Shown here piece by piece: positions 10,641-18,077 of a stretch of DNA of 64,000 bases. Origin of the DNA: Mobiluncus curtisii subsp. curtisii ATCC 35241. Its GTDB lineage: Bacteria > Actinomycetota > Actinomycetes > Actinomycetales > Actinomycetaceae. The notes below the pieces were generated by a model. The model was not told where the DNA came from. It searched no databases and worked only from the letters and a program-made list of their open reading frames with translations. Each line of letters starts with the position of its first letter. Positions within the stretch are counted from its first letter, which is position 1. Made by a program: the position numbers and the translations under genes. The stretch spans positions 1,348,336 through 1,412,335 of the forward strand of contig NZ_GL385912.1 of the NCBI RefSeq assembly GCF_000146285.1, in the 5' to 3' direction.

Positions 10641-11311
10641 ACCCGCCGACAACCCCGATACTTTGCGCCCGTGAGCTAAAGAAAACCTACGGGCTTACCC
10701 CGGCACTGCGTGGCGTGTCCCTGGACGTAACGCGCGGTGAAATCTTGGCAATTATGGGGCCTTCGGGCTCCGGCAAGTCCACCTTGTTACACGCCTTGGC
10801 GGGAATCGAACTGCCAGATTCGGGCTCGGTGTCCTACAATGACCGTGAGCTCACCAGCTTGAGCGATGCGCAGCGCACGGTGTTGCGCCGCACGGATTTC
10901 GGTTTCGTATTCCAGTTTTCCCAACTGGTTCCCGAGCTGACAGCGGTGGATAACATCGCAGTGCCACTGCTTTTGAACGGGGTCGCGAAGAAAACCGCGT
11001 ATGCCCAGGCTCACGAATGGTTGGCGACTGTAGGCCTGGAAGATCACGCGGATTCACTTCCCGGCGAGCTTTCAGGCGGGCAAGCCCAGCGAATCGCTAT
11101 CGCCCGCGCCTTGGCACCGCGCCCCGCAGTGCTGTTCGCCGATGAACCCACCGGATCCTTGGATTCCCTGAATTCTGAGACGGTGATGACCTTGCTGGTG
11201 GATTTGGTGCGCGTGCGGGGGTTGACAGTGGTACTGGTGACTCATGAACCTACCGTTGCAGCCTATGCCGACCGTGAAATAATCGTGCGTGACGGCTTGG
11301 TGGAGGTATAG
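10637..11311 (+). CDS. ABC transporter ATP-binding protein (MacB/LolD-type)
   Basis: A 224-residue ATPase subunit. The Walker A motif is GPSGSGKST, the Q-loop is VFQFSQLVPEL, the signature is LSGGQAQRIAIARAL and Walker B is VLFADEPTGSLD, followed by the H-loop VTHEP. This set is typical of the MacB/LolD/FtsE branch, which pairs with FtsX-like permeases. Start GTG 10637 has AAGGAG upstream and overlaps the padR stop codon as GTGA. The permease starts two bases after this gene. The pair probably moves antimicrobial peptides or lipids, or works as a mechanotransmission device; the cargo cannot be read here. Confidence 0.95.
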   Translation: MNPPTTPILCARELKKTYGLTPALRGVSLDVTRGEILAIMGPSGSGKSTLLHALAGIELPDSGSVSYNDRELTSLSDAQRTVLRRTDFGFVFQFSQLVPELTAVDNIAVPLLLNGVAKKTAYAQAHEWLATVGLEDHADSLPGELSGGQAQRIAIARALAPRPAVLFADEPTGSLDSLNSETVMTLLVDLVRVRGLTVVLVTHEPTVAAYADREIIVRDGLVEV

Positions 11312-11313
11312 CC

Positions 11314-13533
11314 ATGTACCTCGCCTGGATGCTCACTTGCCGTTCGTTGCGTCAGTCCAAGAGTCGCTTGGCTTTGGTCAGTGCGGCAGTGGGATTTTGT
11401 ATGTGCCTGATACTGGTGTTCGCCGCGTTTTGGGGTGCTTTTGGCTCCACGACTGCAACGCGTTGGCAGGGAGCAATCGACAACGCGGACAAATCCCAAG
11501 CGACTAATGATGCCAAAGCTGGTGCCACAGATGCAGTGTTGATTAGCCTGGTTGACAACCCCTTCTTCGTTGTGGACGGTAAACAAATCCACGCGGCCTA
11601 TGTGGACACTTCAGCAACCCAGCACGCGCCCGATTTGTTCGGGGTAAAGTGGCCTCAACCGGGGGAATACCTGATGTCGCTGGGCGTGCAAAGCCTGGTG
11701 GCCACGCACCCGGAAGCGGCGATTACCACCCGCTTCGGGCACGTCAACAAAGGATTGCTACCGTATCAGTTGACCAGTGGCCCGGATGACTTGCTGGTGT
11801 TTATCGGCAAGAATCTCGCTGGGGATAAAACCGCCGTGCACGTGGCAGACTTTGACACCCCGCAGCCGCCGGCCGGAAACAGCGCAGTGAACCAGGCCGT
11901 CTTGTCGATTGGCCTGGTGGTATTGCTGTTCCCGGTTTTGCTGCTGATTGCAATTTCTGCCGCCCTGGGCAGCGTCCAGCGGGAACAGCGCTATGCGGCT
12001 TTGCGCCTGGTGGGTGCTACGCGCCACCAGATTCTCCAGATTCTTGTGGCCGAAGCCCTGTTGGGGGCGGTACTGGGCTTTCTGCTTGGCTTGGGCGTGT
12101 TTAGCGCAATCCGGCCGTGGCTGGGAGCTGTTTCGCTGGCTGGCAGGCGCCTGTGGCTGTCTGACTTGACGGTCGCGCCTTGGCAGTGTGCGCTGGTTTT
12201 TGTGGCGACTATCATCATCACGGTTCTGGCTACTTCGCAGGGGATGCGCGGGGTAGTCGCCACGCCCCTGGGGGTGGTGCGCCACCAGCGTGTAACCAGA
12301 AAAATCGTGACCCGAAAAACCGGTGTGGTGCGCATCCTGGTGATGGCGGTGGCTATCGGCCTGGCTATCTATCTGGTGGTCAGCGTGAAACCGAACCGGG
12401 GGACACGCCTTGACGCCTATTGGCTGCTGGCTGATGTGGTTTTAATGATGATTGCTCTGATTTTGGTAAGTCCGCTGGTAATCCAGCTGTTGGCTTGGGT
12501 GGTTGCAAAACATTGCCGGCGGGCGCCGGAACTGATTAGTACGCGCTATGTGGCAGCCCATTCCCGCCAGATTTCACGTTCGGTTTCCGGCGTGATTCTG
12601 GCCTTGTTCGCGGGCACGTTCTTCCTGACCGCCACCTCCCAAACCGGAAAGGTCTTGGATGCCATCGCTCACGAACACACCCCGCTGAAACAAGGCGCGG
12701 TAGCCATATCCGAGATTCCAGACCAATCCGCAGCCGTCCACCTGGCCGCGCAACTGCAAGCCCAATCCTACGTGGCTCAAGCCCAAGCCGTGCCTTTCGT
12801 AGGGGGAACCTGGAGTCTGGTGCCGTGTACGACTGCGAGCGCCTACGTTGCTACGCCTTGCAAATCCGGGTTACTGGGCGTCAACTTATGGGCACGTGCC
12901 GGCGAGGCCTCTCGGCTCATCCCCGCGAAAAACCGCGCGGATTTTGACACGTTGGTGAAACGCTACTACGTGCCCGAAACCAGGCATGATGCCTACACTG
13001 TGCTGGTCAGCCTACGCGACTCACGTGCCCTGGAACGCCTGCGTACCCTACTGGCCACCACGGACTTTATGCCGGAATTCTCCATGCCACTCATGAACGT
13101 GGCGACAGAAGTGAACGTCACCACGGACGTGGGGCTCATCAGTCTTATGACAACACTGGTGTGGATCGGCATGGGGCTGACGCTGCTGATTGCGGTGATT
13201 TCGATGCTGGTTTCCACCTATGCGGGACTGCTGGAGCGGCATCGCTCCCTGTTGACACTGCGGCTTTGCGGGATGAAAGTAAGCCAACTAGCCCGCATGA
13301 TGCTGGTGGAGGCCATCGCGCCGCTGGGAGCAATCGCGCTGCTTTCTGCCAGTCTGGGTTTCGGCCTGGGATGGATGATGATGCACATCTTTTCGGTCAG
13401 GCTCGAAGCGAGCTTCACTCCCGCTATTTTCCTGGCGCTGTTGGTGGCGCTGATTCTGGCTGGTTTGGCCATGCTCCTGTTGGTGCCAGCCCTGCGTCGC
13501 AGCAGCGAACCGGTCAACAATCGCAGTGAATAG
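11314..13533 (+). CDS. FtsX-like ABC transporter permease
   Basis: A 739-residue permease with two FtsX modules. One N-terminal membrane segment lies at about residues 15-40, followed by an extracellular domain. The first FtsX core of three helices lies near 195-325 (with ALRLVGATRHQILQIL, the conserved cytoplasmic loop). A central pair of segments is at about 345-400. Another extracellular region follows, then the second FtsX core near 600-730 (TLRLCGMKVSQLARMM). This is the layout of the ten-helix permeases of the bacitracin/peptide-sensing type. It is the direct partner of the upstream ATPase. The D,D-peptidase gene begins about 30 bases downstream. Confidence 0.92.
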   Translation: MYLAWMLTCRSLRQSKSRLALVSAAVGFCMCLILVFAAFWGAFGSTTATRWQGAIDNADKSQATNDAKAGATDAVLISLVDNPFFVVDGKQIHAAYVDTSATQHAPDLFGVKWPQPGEYLMSLGVQSLVATHPEAAITTRFGHVNKGLLPYQLTSGPDDLLVFIGKNLAGDKTAVHVADFDTPQPPAGNSAVNQAVLSIGLVVLLFPVLLLIAISAALGSVQREQRYAALRLVGATRHQILQILVAEALLGAVLGFLLGLGVFSAIRPWLGAVSLAGRRLWLSDLTVAPWQCALVFVATIIITVLATSQGMRGVVATPLGVVRHQRVTRKIVTRKTGVVRILVMAVAIGLAIYLVVSVKPNRGTRLDAYWLLADVVLMMIALILVSPLVIQLLAWVVAKHCRRAPELISTRYVAAHSRQISRSVSGVILALFAGTFFLTATSQTGKVLDAIAHEHTPLKQGAVAISEIPDQSAAVHLAAQLQAQSYVAQAQAVPFVGGTWSLVPCTTASAYVATPCKSGLLGVNLWARAGEASRLIPAKNRADFDTLVKRYYVPETRHDAYTVLVSLRDSRALERLRTLLATTDFMPEFSMPLMNVATEVNVTTDVGLISLMTTLVWIGMGLTLLIAVISMLVSTYAGLLERHRSLLTLRLCGMKVSQLARMMLVEAIAPLGAIALLSASLGFGLGWMMMHIFSVRLEASFTPAIFLALLVALILAGLAMLLLVPALRRSSEPVNNRSE

Positions 13534-13563
13534 AACTTGAATAGAACAAAAGAAGGTGTTTTG

Positions 13564-14481
13564 ATGAAGGGCAGACGCAAAAAGATGACCGCAGTGTTCG
13601 CGGTGGTTGTGATTGCCATTTTTGCCTGGGTGGTCGCTACGCCAGCGGGGCGGGGCGTAATCCGGGTCTGGATATACCCCAAACCGACAACCGTGGGGAT
13701 TGACGGTACGCCTTATACCGGGAAAGGCTATGTTGTTATCGACGAGGCCTCGCAGCAGCGAATCGCGGCGGCCGGGGAAAACACTGAAATCACGCCGGCC
13801 AGCCTGGCAAAGCTGTTTGTGGCGGAATATGCCCTGGCTGTCGCCGACCCGAACGATGAAGTGTCCGTCAGCCGCGAAGCCCTGACGAAAGCGAAACCGG
13901 GATCCTCGCTCGCCGGGATTGTTCCCGGAACCTACCGGCTACAAGATCTGCTAGCTGCGATGTTGGTACCTTCCGGCAATGACGCGGCTTATGCCGTGGC
14001 GGAGTTTTGCGGCGGGAAAACGCATCCGGGAACCGCCGGGACAGACCAGCGGATTGACCTGTTTATGACTGATTTGGCTGAATACCTGAAAAAACAGGGC
14101 TGGTCGCATACCCGGATTAATGACCCCAGTGGCTATGACCCCAGGGCGGTGAGTACGCCAAGTGAGATCGCGGCAGTAAGCGAAAAACTCCTTTCACGCC
14201 AGTGGATTCGCGACATCGTCAAGTCGCAGCGCTATGCAATCGCCCCGCTATCAGGCCAGCACCTCATGATGGTGAACACCAACCAAATGCTCAACCCGGA
14301 AAGCATCTATTACATCCCGGAAGTCGCCGGCCTCAAAACCGGGTCTTTGGGGAAAATCCACAATCTTGCCATCCTGTATGCCAAGAGTGGCCACGATTAC
14401 CTGATTGTCAGCCTGGGATCCACCAGCAAGGCCAGCCGCTATGACGATCTGAACAATTTGATTAGCAAAATCGGCCAGTAA
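13564..14481 (+). CDS. D-alanyl-D-alanine carboxypeptidase-like serine peptidase
   Basis: A 305-residue membrane-anchored enzyme of the low-molecular-weight penicillin-binding protein type, predicted to trim the peptidoglycan stem peptide outside the cell. A single hydrophobic segment at residues 9-28 follows a basic start and acts as signal anchor. The three active-site motifs are present in order: SLAK with Ser80 and Lys83, SGN at 137-139, and KTG at 258-260. Start ATG 13564 has AGAAGGTG upstream; the frame is open further left but without a better start. Its position after a PadR-ABC-FtsX set suggests a shared role in envelope stress, which is inference. Confidence 0.9.
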   Translation: MKGRRKKMTAVFAVVVIAIFAWVVATPAGRGVIRVWIYPKPTTVGIDGTPYTGKGYVVIDEASQQRIAAAGENTEITPASLAKLFVAEYALAVADPNDEVSVSREALTKAKPGSSLAGIVPGTYRLQDLLAAMLVPSGNDAAYAVAEFCGGKTHPGTAGTDQRIDLFMTDLAEYLKKQGWSHTRINDPSGYDPRAVSTPSEIAAVSEKLLSRQWIRDIVKSQRYAIAPLSGQHLMMVNTNQMLNPESIYYIPEVAGLKTGSLGKIHNLAILYAKSGHDYLIVSLGSTSKASRYDDLNNLISKIGQ

Positions 14482-14510
14482 CTCTGTCCTTCATTCGGAT
14501 CCATGGTTTG

Positions 14511-14593
14511 CTGGCAGAAATGAGTGAAAAAACTGTGTTTTGCGAGGAATTTTCCGCGCAAACCCAAAGAATCTGGCGTTTCCCGCCACGGTG
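14511..14593. repeat. 83-bp intergenic repeat, left copy
   Basis: This stretch aligns without gaps to 16546-16628, with about four bases in five identical. The pair brackets the DUF4143 ATPase gene in direct orientation. The right copy has a perfect 10-bp inverted repeat at its tips; in this left copy the right arm has decayed. It is non-coding and looks like a small palindromic or MITE-like element. Confidence 0.65.
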
Positions 14594-14611
14594 CCGACAC
14601 CGGAGTCAGGC

Positions 14612-14694
14612 TGAAATCTGAAAAGTGTCGGTATTGCCAGGTTTGAAATCCTGAAAAGTGTAAAATAATGCCGTATTGAAATCTTGAAAAGTGT
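14612..14694 (+). promoter_or_regulatory. Three phased direct repeats before the DUF4143 gene
   Basis: TGAAATCTGAAAAGTGT (14612-14628), TGAAATCCTGAAAAGTGT (14644-14661) and TGAAATCTTGAAAAGTGT (14677-14694) recur every 32-33 bases, close to three helical turns, so the copies lie on one face of the DNA. The last copy ends 16 bases before the chosen start. They look like sites for a DNA-binding protein, possibly the ATPase or a partner, controlling this gene. Confidence 0.7.
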
Positions 14695-14710
14695 TAGGTG
14701 GGTGGTGTGT

Positions 14711-16039
14711 GTGCTGGTCAGGCGGGTTTTAGCGGCTTTTCATGAGTGGCTAGCGGATGATGGCGGCAAAGCCCTGCTGGTGACTGGTTCCCGTCAGGTG
14801 GGAAAGTCTTTCCTGATAAACACCTTTGCGCGGGATAATTTCTCGCGAGTGGTGGCTTTTGACCTGCTGGAACAGCCCGATGCGCGAGATTCTTTCAACC
14901 AAGCCACTAATGCCGCAGACTTAATGTTGCGTGTCTCGCTGGCTAGTGATGTGGAACTGGTGCCGGGGCAGACAGTGGTGATTTTTGATGAAGTCCAGGA
15001 ATGTCCCGCTGTGGTCAGTTTTATTAAATTCCTGGTGCAAAAATATGACTATCGCTTTATTCTTTCCGGGTCGCTGTTGGGGACACGTTTGCGCGCTATT
15101 CCCTCTTTGCCTATTGGTTATGTGACAGAGCTTAAGATGTATCCCCTGGATTTTCAGGAGTTCTGCCAGGCGTGCGGTGTGTCCGCTGAATTCTTTGATG
15201 TTTTGCAACAGTGTCTGGATGACTTGCGCCCGGTTCAGGATTTTATCTACGACCGCTTCATTGATTTGTGGCATCGTTATCTGCTGGTGGGGGGAATGCC
15301 CGACGCGGTGGCGCATTTTGTGGAAACTGGGGACATGGATGTGGTGCGCCGGATTCAAGGAAATATTCGCCAACTTTACGCCCAGGACATTGTGAAATAT
15401 GCGCCTGATGAGCTGCGCCTAATCCTGGCCGATATTTTCCAGTTGATTCCCGCCCAGTTGAGCCGGCAAAACCGTCGATTCCAAATCAGTGACTTGCGGG
15501 ATGTGAAGCGCTTTACCCAGGTTGACCAGCATTTTCTGTGGTTGGAAGCAGCGGGGGTGGCTTTGCCGACCTACAATGTTTCCGCCCCGATTTTCCCACT
15601 GCTGGCGGGGGTGAAACGCAACCTGTTTAAACTGTATAGCTCTGATGTGGGACTGTTGAACTCTGCGTTCCCGAAAACCATGCTGTCTGGCATTCTTCAA
15701 CCGAACACGGCGATTAATCTGGGTGGAATTTACGAAAACGCGGTGGCTCAGGAGCTGCACAGCAAGGGCTATGCGTTGCGCTACTTCAGTTCCAAGAAAA
15801 TCGGGGAACTCGATTTTCTGCTAGAGGATGCCTCCGGTCAGATTACCGCCTTGGAAGTGAAATCCGGGGTCTCGTATCGGACTCATGCCGCCTTGGACAA
15901 GGCGCTGGCGGAACCGAAGTATACGATTGACCGCGCTTTTGTCTTGGCGGAAACCGGCCGGGGGGCGCGCCCAAACATAGAAACCCAAGGCCAGGTGACC
16001 TATCTGCCGATATTCTTCGCGGCGCTACTGGGTTCATGA
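14711..16039 (+). CDS. AAA-type ATPase with DUF4143 domain
   Basis: A 442-residue ATPase of the family that combines an AAA_14-like N-terminal domain with a C-terminal DUF4143 domain. Walker A is GSRQVGKS near residue 27, and Walker B is VVIFDEVQECP near 90. The C-terminal part has LGGIYENAVAQEL and GELDFLLE...ALEVKSG, which resembles a PD-(D/E)xK nuclease-like core often noted in this family. The cellular role of the family is not settled; it is common in gut and mucosal bacteria and often near mobile DNA. The start is uncertain: GTG codons at 14702, 14705 and 14711 all follow AGGTGG, and 14711 has the best spacing. Flanking repeats suggest it travels as a unit. Confidence 0.85.
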   Translation: MLVRRVLAAFHEWLADDGGKALLVTGSRQVGKSFLINTFARDNFSRVVAFDLLEQPDARDSFNQATNAADLMLRVSLASDVELVPGQTVVIFDEVQECPAVVSFIKFLVQKYDYRFILSGSLLGTRLRAIPSLPIGYVTELKMYPLDFQEFCQACGVSAEFFDVLQQCLDDLRPVQDFIYDRFIDLWHRYLLVGGMPDAVAHFVETGDMDVVRRIQGNIRQLYAQDIVKYAPDELRLILADIFQLIPAQLSRQNRRFQISDLRDVKRFTQVDQHFLWLEAAGVALPTYNVSAPIFPLLAGVKRNLFKLYSSDVGLLNSAFPKTMLSGILQPNTAINLGGIYENAVAQELHSKGYALRYFSSKKIGELDFLLEDASGQITALEVKSGVSYRTHAALDKALAEPKYTIDRAFVLAETGRGARPNIETQGQVTYLPIFFAALLGS

Positions 16040-16286
16040 GGTGCCAGCCGGAGTGTGTCCTTCCTTTCTGGAAGTTTTTCTTTACACCCACAGCCCTAAA
16101 GGAAGTCGCACTCCCAAATTGAACACAGGGTCTATCAAATGAAAGTAAAATTTTTCCCCAAGACTCTCATCATGGACACATAAGCACCTTATTGAGAAAC
16201 CTTGATAACGAGATAGGTCCCTGACCTGCTGCGGCGCGCGGGCGTAGCCCGCACATCGACGCAGTTGCAGCGTGAAGGCGTTAAGA

Positions 16287-16308
16287 AACGGCCACGATTG
16301 GCCGTTTT
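16287..16308 (+). terminator. Hairpin AACGGCCA/TGGCCGTT
   Basis: An eight-pair perfect stem with a CGAT loop is followed by only TT and then AG, so it is a weak terminator at best. It is 250 bases beyond the ATPase stop and may instead belong to the repeat tract around it. Confidence 0.4.
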
Positions 16309-16545
16309 AGCCGTAACTCCCTTGAATAGCGAGGTCGCTGTAGCAAAGCCCTTATATGTCCATCGAGGTAAACACGGACACATTTAGCGGTTTTCCCCAG
16401 TCTACAAACTCCCAAAAAACGCCCTGACCTGCGCAAACCGAAAACTTACCAGTCGAAAAGTGTCCGCCATTGACACGAAACGCCCGGAATCCCGGCAAGC
16501 ACCTCATGAACCCCGGCGATTTCTCGCTGACCCCAGCGAGGGTAC

Positions 16546-16628
16546 CTGGCAGAAGTGAGCGAAAAAACTGCGTTATGCGGGGATTTTTCCTCGTAAACCC
16601 AAAATATTCACCGTTTTCTGCCAGGGTG
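16546..16628. repeat. 83-bp intergenic repeat, right copy, with inverted tips
   Basis: The right copy of the pair that flanks the DUF4143 gene. CCTGGCAGAA at 16545-16554 and TTCTGCCAGG at 16616-16625 form a perfect 10-bp inverted repeat, so the unit has terminal inverted repeats like a MITE. Between them are AAAAAACTGCG and a T-rich tract shared with the left copy. Confidence 0.65.
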
Positions 16629-16715
16629 TCTGCTGTGGTGTCGGCCACGGTGTCGGACTCTGCGCCGACCGCATATCTCGTGACGGACTCGGAGGTGTGT
16701 GGCAAACTGTAACAC

Positions 16716-17321
16716 ATGATGGTACCTCATGAAACGAAGCAAGAAACCACTCACCCCGTCCTCCACACCTCGATAACCGGACCGTGGCCGGAACCGCACG
16801 AAGTAATCTATTTCGCGATGGGCTGCTTCTGGGGCGTGGAGCGGATTTTTTGGTCCCAGCCGGGGGTAATCAACACGGCTGTGGGCTACATGGCGGGACA
16901 GCAGCCCACGCCCAGTTACGAGGAAGTCTGCACCGGGATCACCGGGCATGCGGAAACCGTGCGGGTCGTATTCGACCCCACCGCGACCACCGCCGGGGAA
17001 CTGTTGAAAGTGTTTTGGGAAAATCACGACCCGACCCAGGGTGACCGGCAGGGTAACGACCGGGGCAGTCAGTACCGTTCGCTGGTTATCTGTACCACGC
17101 CGGAACAGCGTGAACTGGCTGAAGTGTCGCGACGCAATTTCGGGGCGACCTTGGCCGGCGCGGGGCGCGGGGCGATTACCACCGAGATCCTGGATGCCGA
17201 TGCGGTCGGGCAGTTCTGGCTGGCCGAGGACTACCACCAGGCGTACCTGTTCCACCACCCGCACGGATATTGCAACCATGGTTTCAAGGGATTCGTCTGC
17301 GAGGTGCCGGTGCGGTTGTAG
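16716..17321 (+). CDS. msrA: Peptide methionine sulfoxide reductase A
   Basis: MsrA reduces methionine-S-sulfoxide in oxidised proteins, using a thioredoxin-type donor. The 201-residue protein carries the catalytic motif A-M-G-C-F-W-G-V-E with Cys37. It also has the expected GYMAGQQPTPSYEEVCTGITGHAE block and the late HDPTQGDRQGNDRGSQYRS segment. A cysteine-containing C-terminal tail (CNHGFKGFVCEV) could provide resolving cysteines. Two ATG codons stand in tandem at 16716 and 16719; either could be used. The gene stands alone between repeat-rich gaps. A thioredoxin with a CSPC motif is encoded at 53.2 kb, though nothing here shows they work together. Confidence 0.95.
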   Translation: MMVPHETKQETTHPVLHTSITGPWPEPHEVIYFAMGCFWGVERIFWSQPGVINTAVGYMAGQQPTPSYEEVCTGITGHAETVRVVFDPTATTAGELLKVFWENHDPTQGDRQGNDRGSQYRSLVICTTPEQRELAEVSRRNFGATLAGAGRGAITTEILDADAVGQFWLAEDYHQAYLFHHPHGYCNHGFKGFVCEVPVRL

Positions 17322-17822
17322 TTGTTGGTGCGTGGAGCATCGGTCGGTATGGTTGGTTTCATGAGGTGCCAGTCGGAGTGTGGGATTGTCCGCGAGTTGT
17401 AGACCAGTTCAAGAACTTTTAGATGATTTTCTACACGTTTTCGAGTTTTTGCTAGCTAATCTTTTTGCGTAGCCGAGCTCCTCTGCTGGTATTGGTCACA
17501 TTCAGTTTGTATCTATCACCTGAGTTGCACAAGTTTAGTGACCCAGTTTGTTTAGGATTTTCTGGGTTTGGGGGTTGATCTTGGATTGGGCTGTGATTTG
17601 TTGGCCTCCGGGCAGGCTTATGGTGACTTCACGTAAAGGCCGTAGCATCCGGACGAGTTTTTTGGTTGTTACCCCGGTTTTTTGATACAGATAGCGGGAT
17701 ATTGGTGACGTATCCTTTCAGCCCTTGGATTCGAGCTAAATCCCTGCTACCTGCTGATGTAAAACCGGAGGTTCCTGGGTGGTTTATTGCGTCTTTGTGT
17801 ATCGATAACGTATCATGAAGAT
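17322..17822. other. Gap between msrA and hipB
   Basis: The gap opens with a copy of the dispersed motif (17355-17382) and contains an IS1634-like remnant on the minus strand (17535-17740). The 80 bases before hipB hold GTATCGATAACGTATC-like dyad sequence (about 17799-17814) that could be the hipBA operator. The rest, 17390-17530, shows nothing I recognise. Confidence 0.5.
17535..17740 (-). pseudogene. IS1634-like transposase remnant, second copy
   Basis: Read on the minus strand, this stretch gives RIQGLKGYVTNIPLS, then after an internal loss KKLVRMLRPLREVTI and finally NPQTQKILNKLGH before a TAA at 17535-17537. The last piece matches the C-terminal end of the remnant at 8985-9674 (PQAQKILDKLGH). 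Most of the central catalytic region is deleted. It is a short, non-functional relic. Confidence 0.65.
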
Positions 17823-18077
17823 ATGAAGTCGGTTATTACTCGAGTGGTTGCTAGTGATACGGCAAAATTCGCGCAGCTAGTAAGATTTCACCGTCAGGCT
17901 TTCGGGTTAACCCAGCAGCGGTTGGCGGATATGGCGGGGGTGACTCGTCCAGCTATCACGCGGCTAGAATCCGGGGCGCCCTCGGTGCGTTTAGATACAG
18001 CTTTGAAAGTACTTGATGCGCTCGGGGTGGAAGACCTTACCTATTACACGAGCGAGGATGCGGATAGCGATGCTTAG
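17823..18077 (+). CDS. hipB: HipB-like antitoxin / XRE-family regulator
   Basis: An 84-residue helix-turn-helix protein, the predicted antitoxin and operator-binding partner of the HipA-like kinase encoded next. The Cro/C1 fold is clear: LVRFHRQAFGLTQQRLADMAGVTRPAITRLESGAPSVRLDTALKVLDALG at residues ~18-68. The short acidic C-terminal tail (SEDADSDA) may contact HipA. Start ATG 17823 fits the domain limits; an upstream TTG in frame is less likely. TATCGATA at 17800-17807 with nearby GTATC is a plausible operator. The end overlaps the hipA start by eight bases, so synthesis of the two is coupled. Confidence 0.88.
   Translation: MKSVITRVVASDTAKFAQLVRFHRQAFGLTQQRLADMAGVTRPAITRLESGAPSVRLDTALKVLDALGVEDLTYYTSEDADSDA

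Larger units (their letters stand above)
16040..16715. other. Repeat-rich gap between the DUF4143 gene and msrA
   Basis: No gene is evident in these 676 bases. The gap begins inside a dispersed motif (GGTTCATGAGGTGCCAG at 16031-16047). It holds a hairpin-rich tract at 16225-16345, including GCGGGC-GTA-GCCCGC and the hairpin at 16287-16306. An inverted motif copy (CACCTCATGAACC) lies near 16500-16515, and the right 83-bp repeat is at 16546-16628. After that there are short CGGTGTCGG repeats. The tract around 16278-16320 resembles 9965-10010 in spacing and sequence, which hints at a shared decayed element. Confidence 0.55.

Noticed and set aside
14612-14694. Repeats considered as a small CRISPR array
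   Set aside because: Only three short repeats with ~15-base spacers and no cas genes; the spacing fits a binding-site array.
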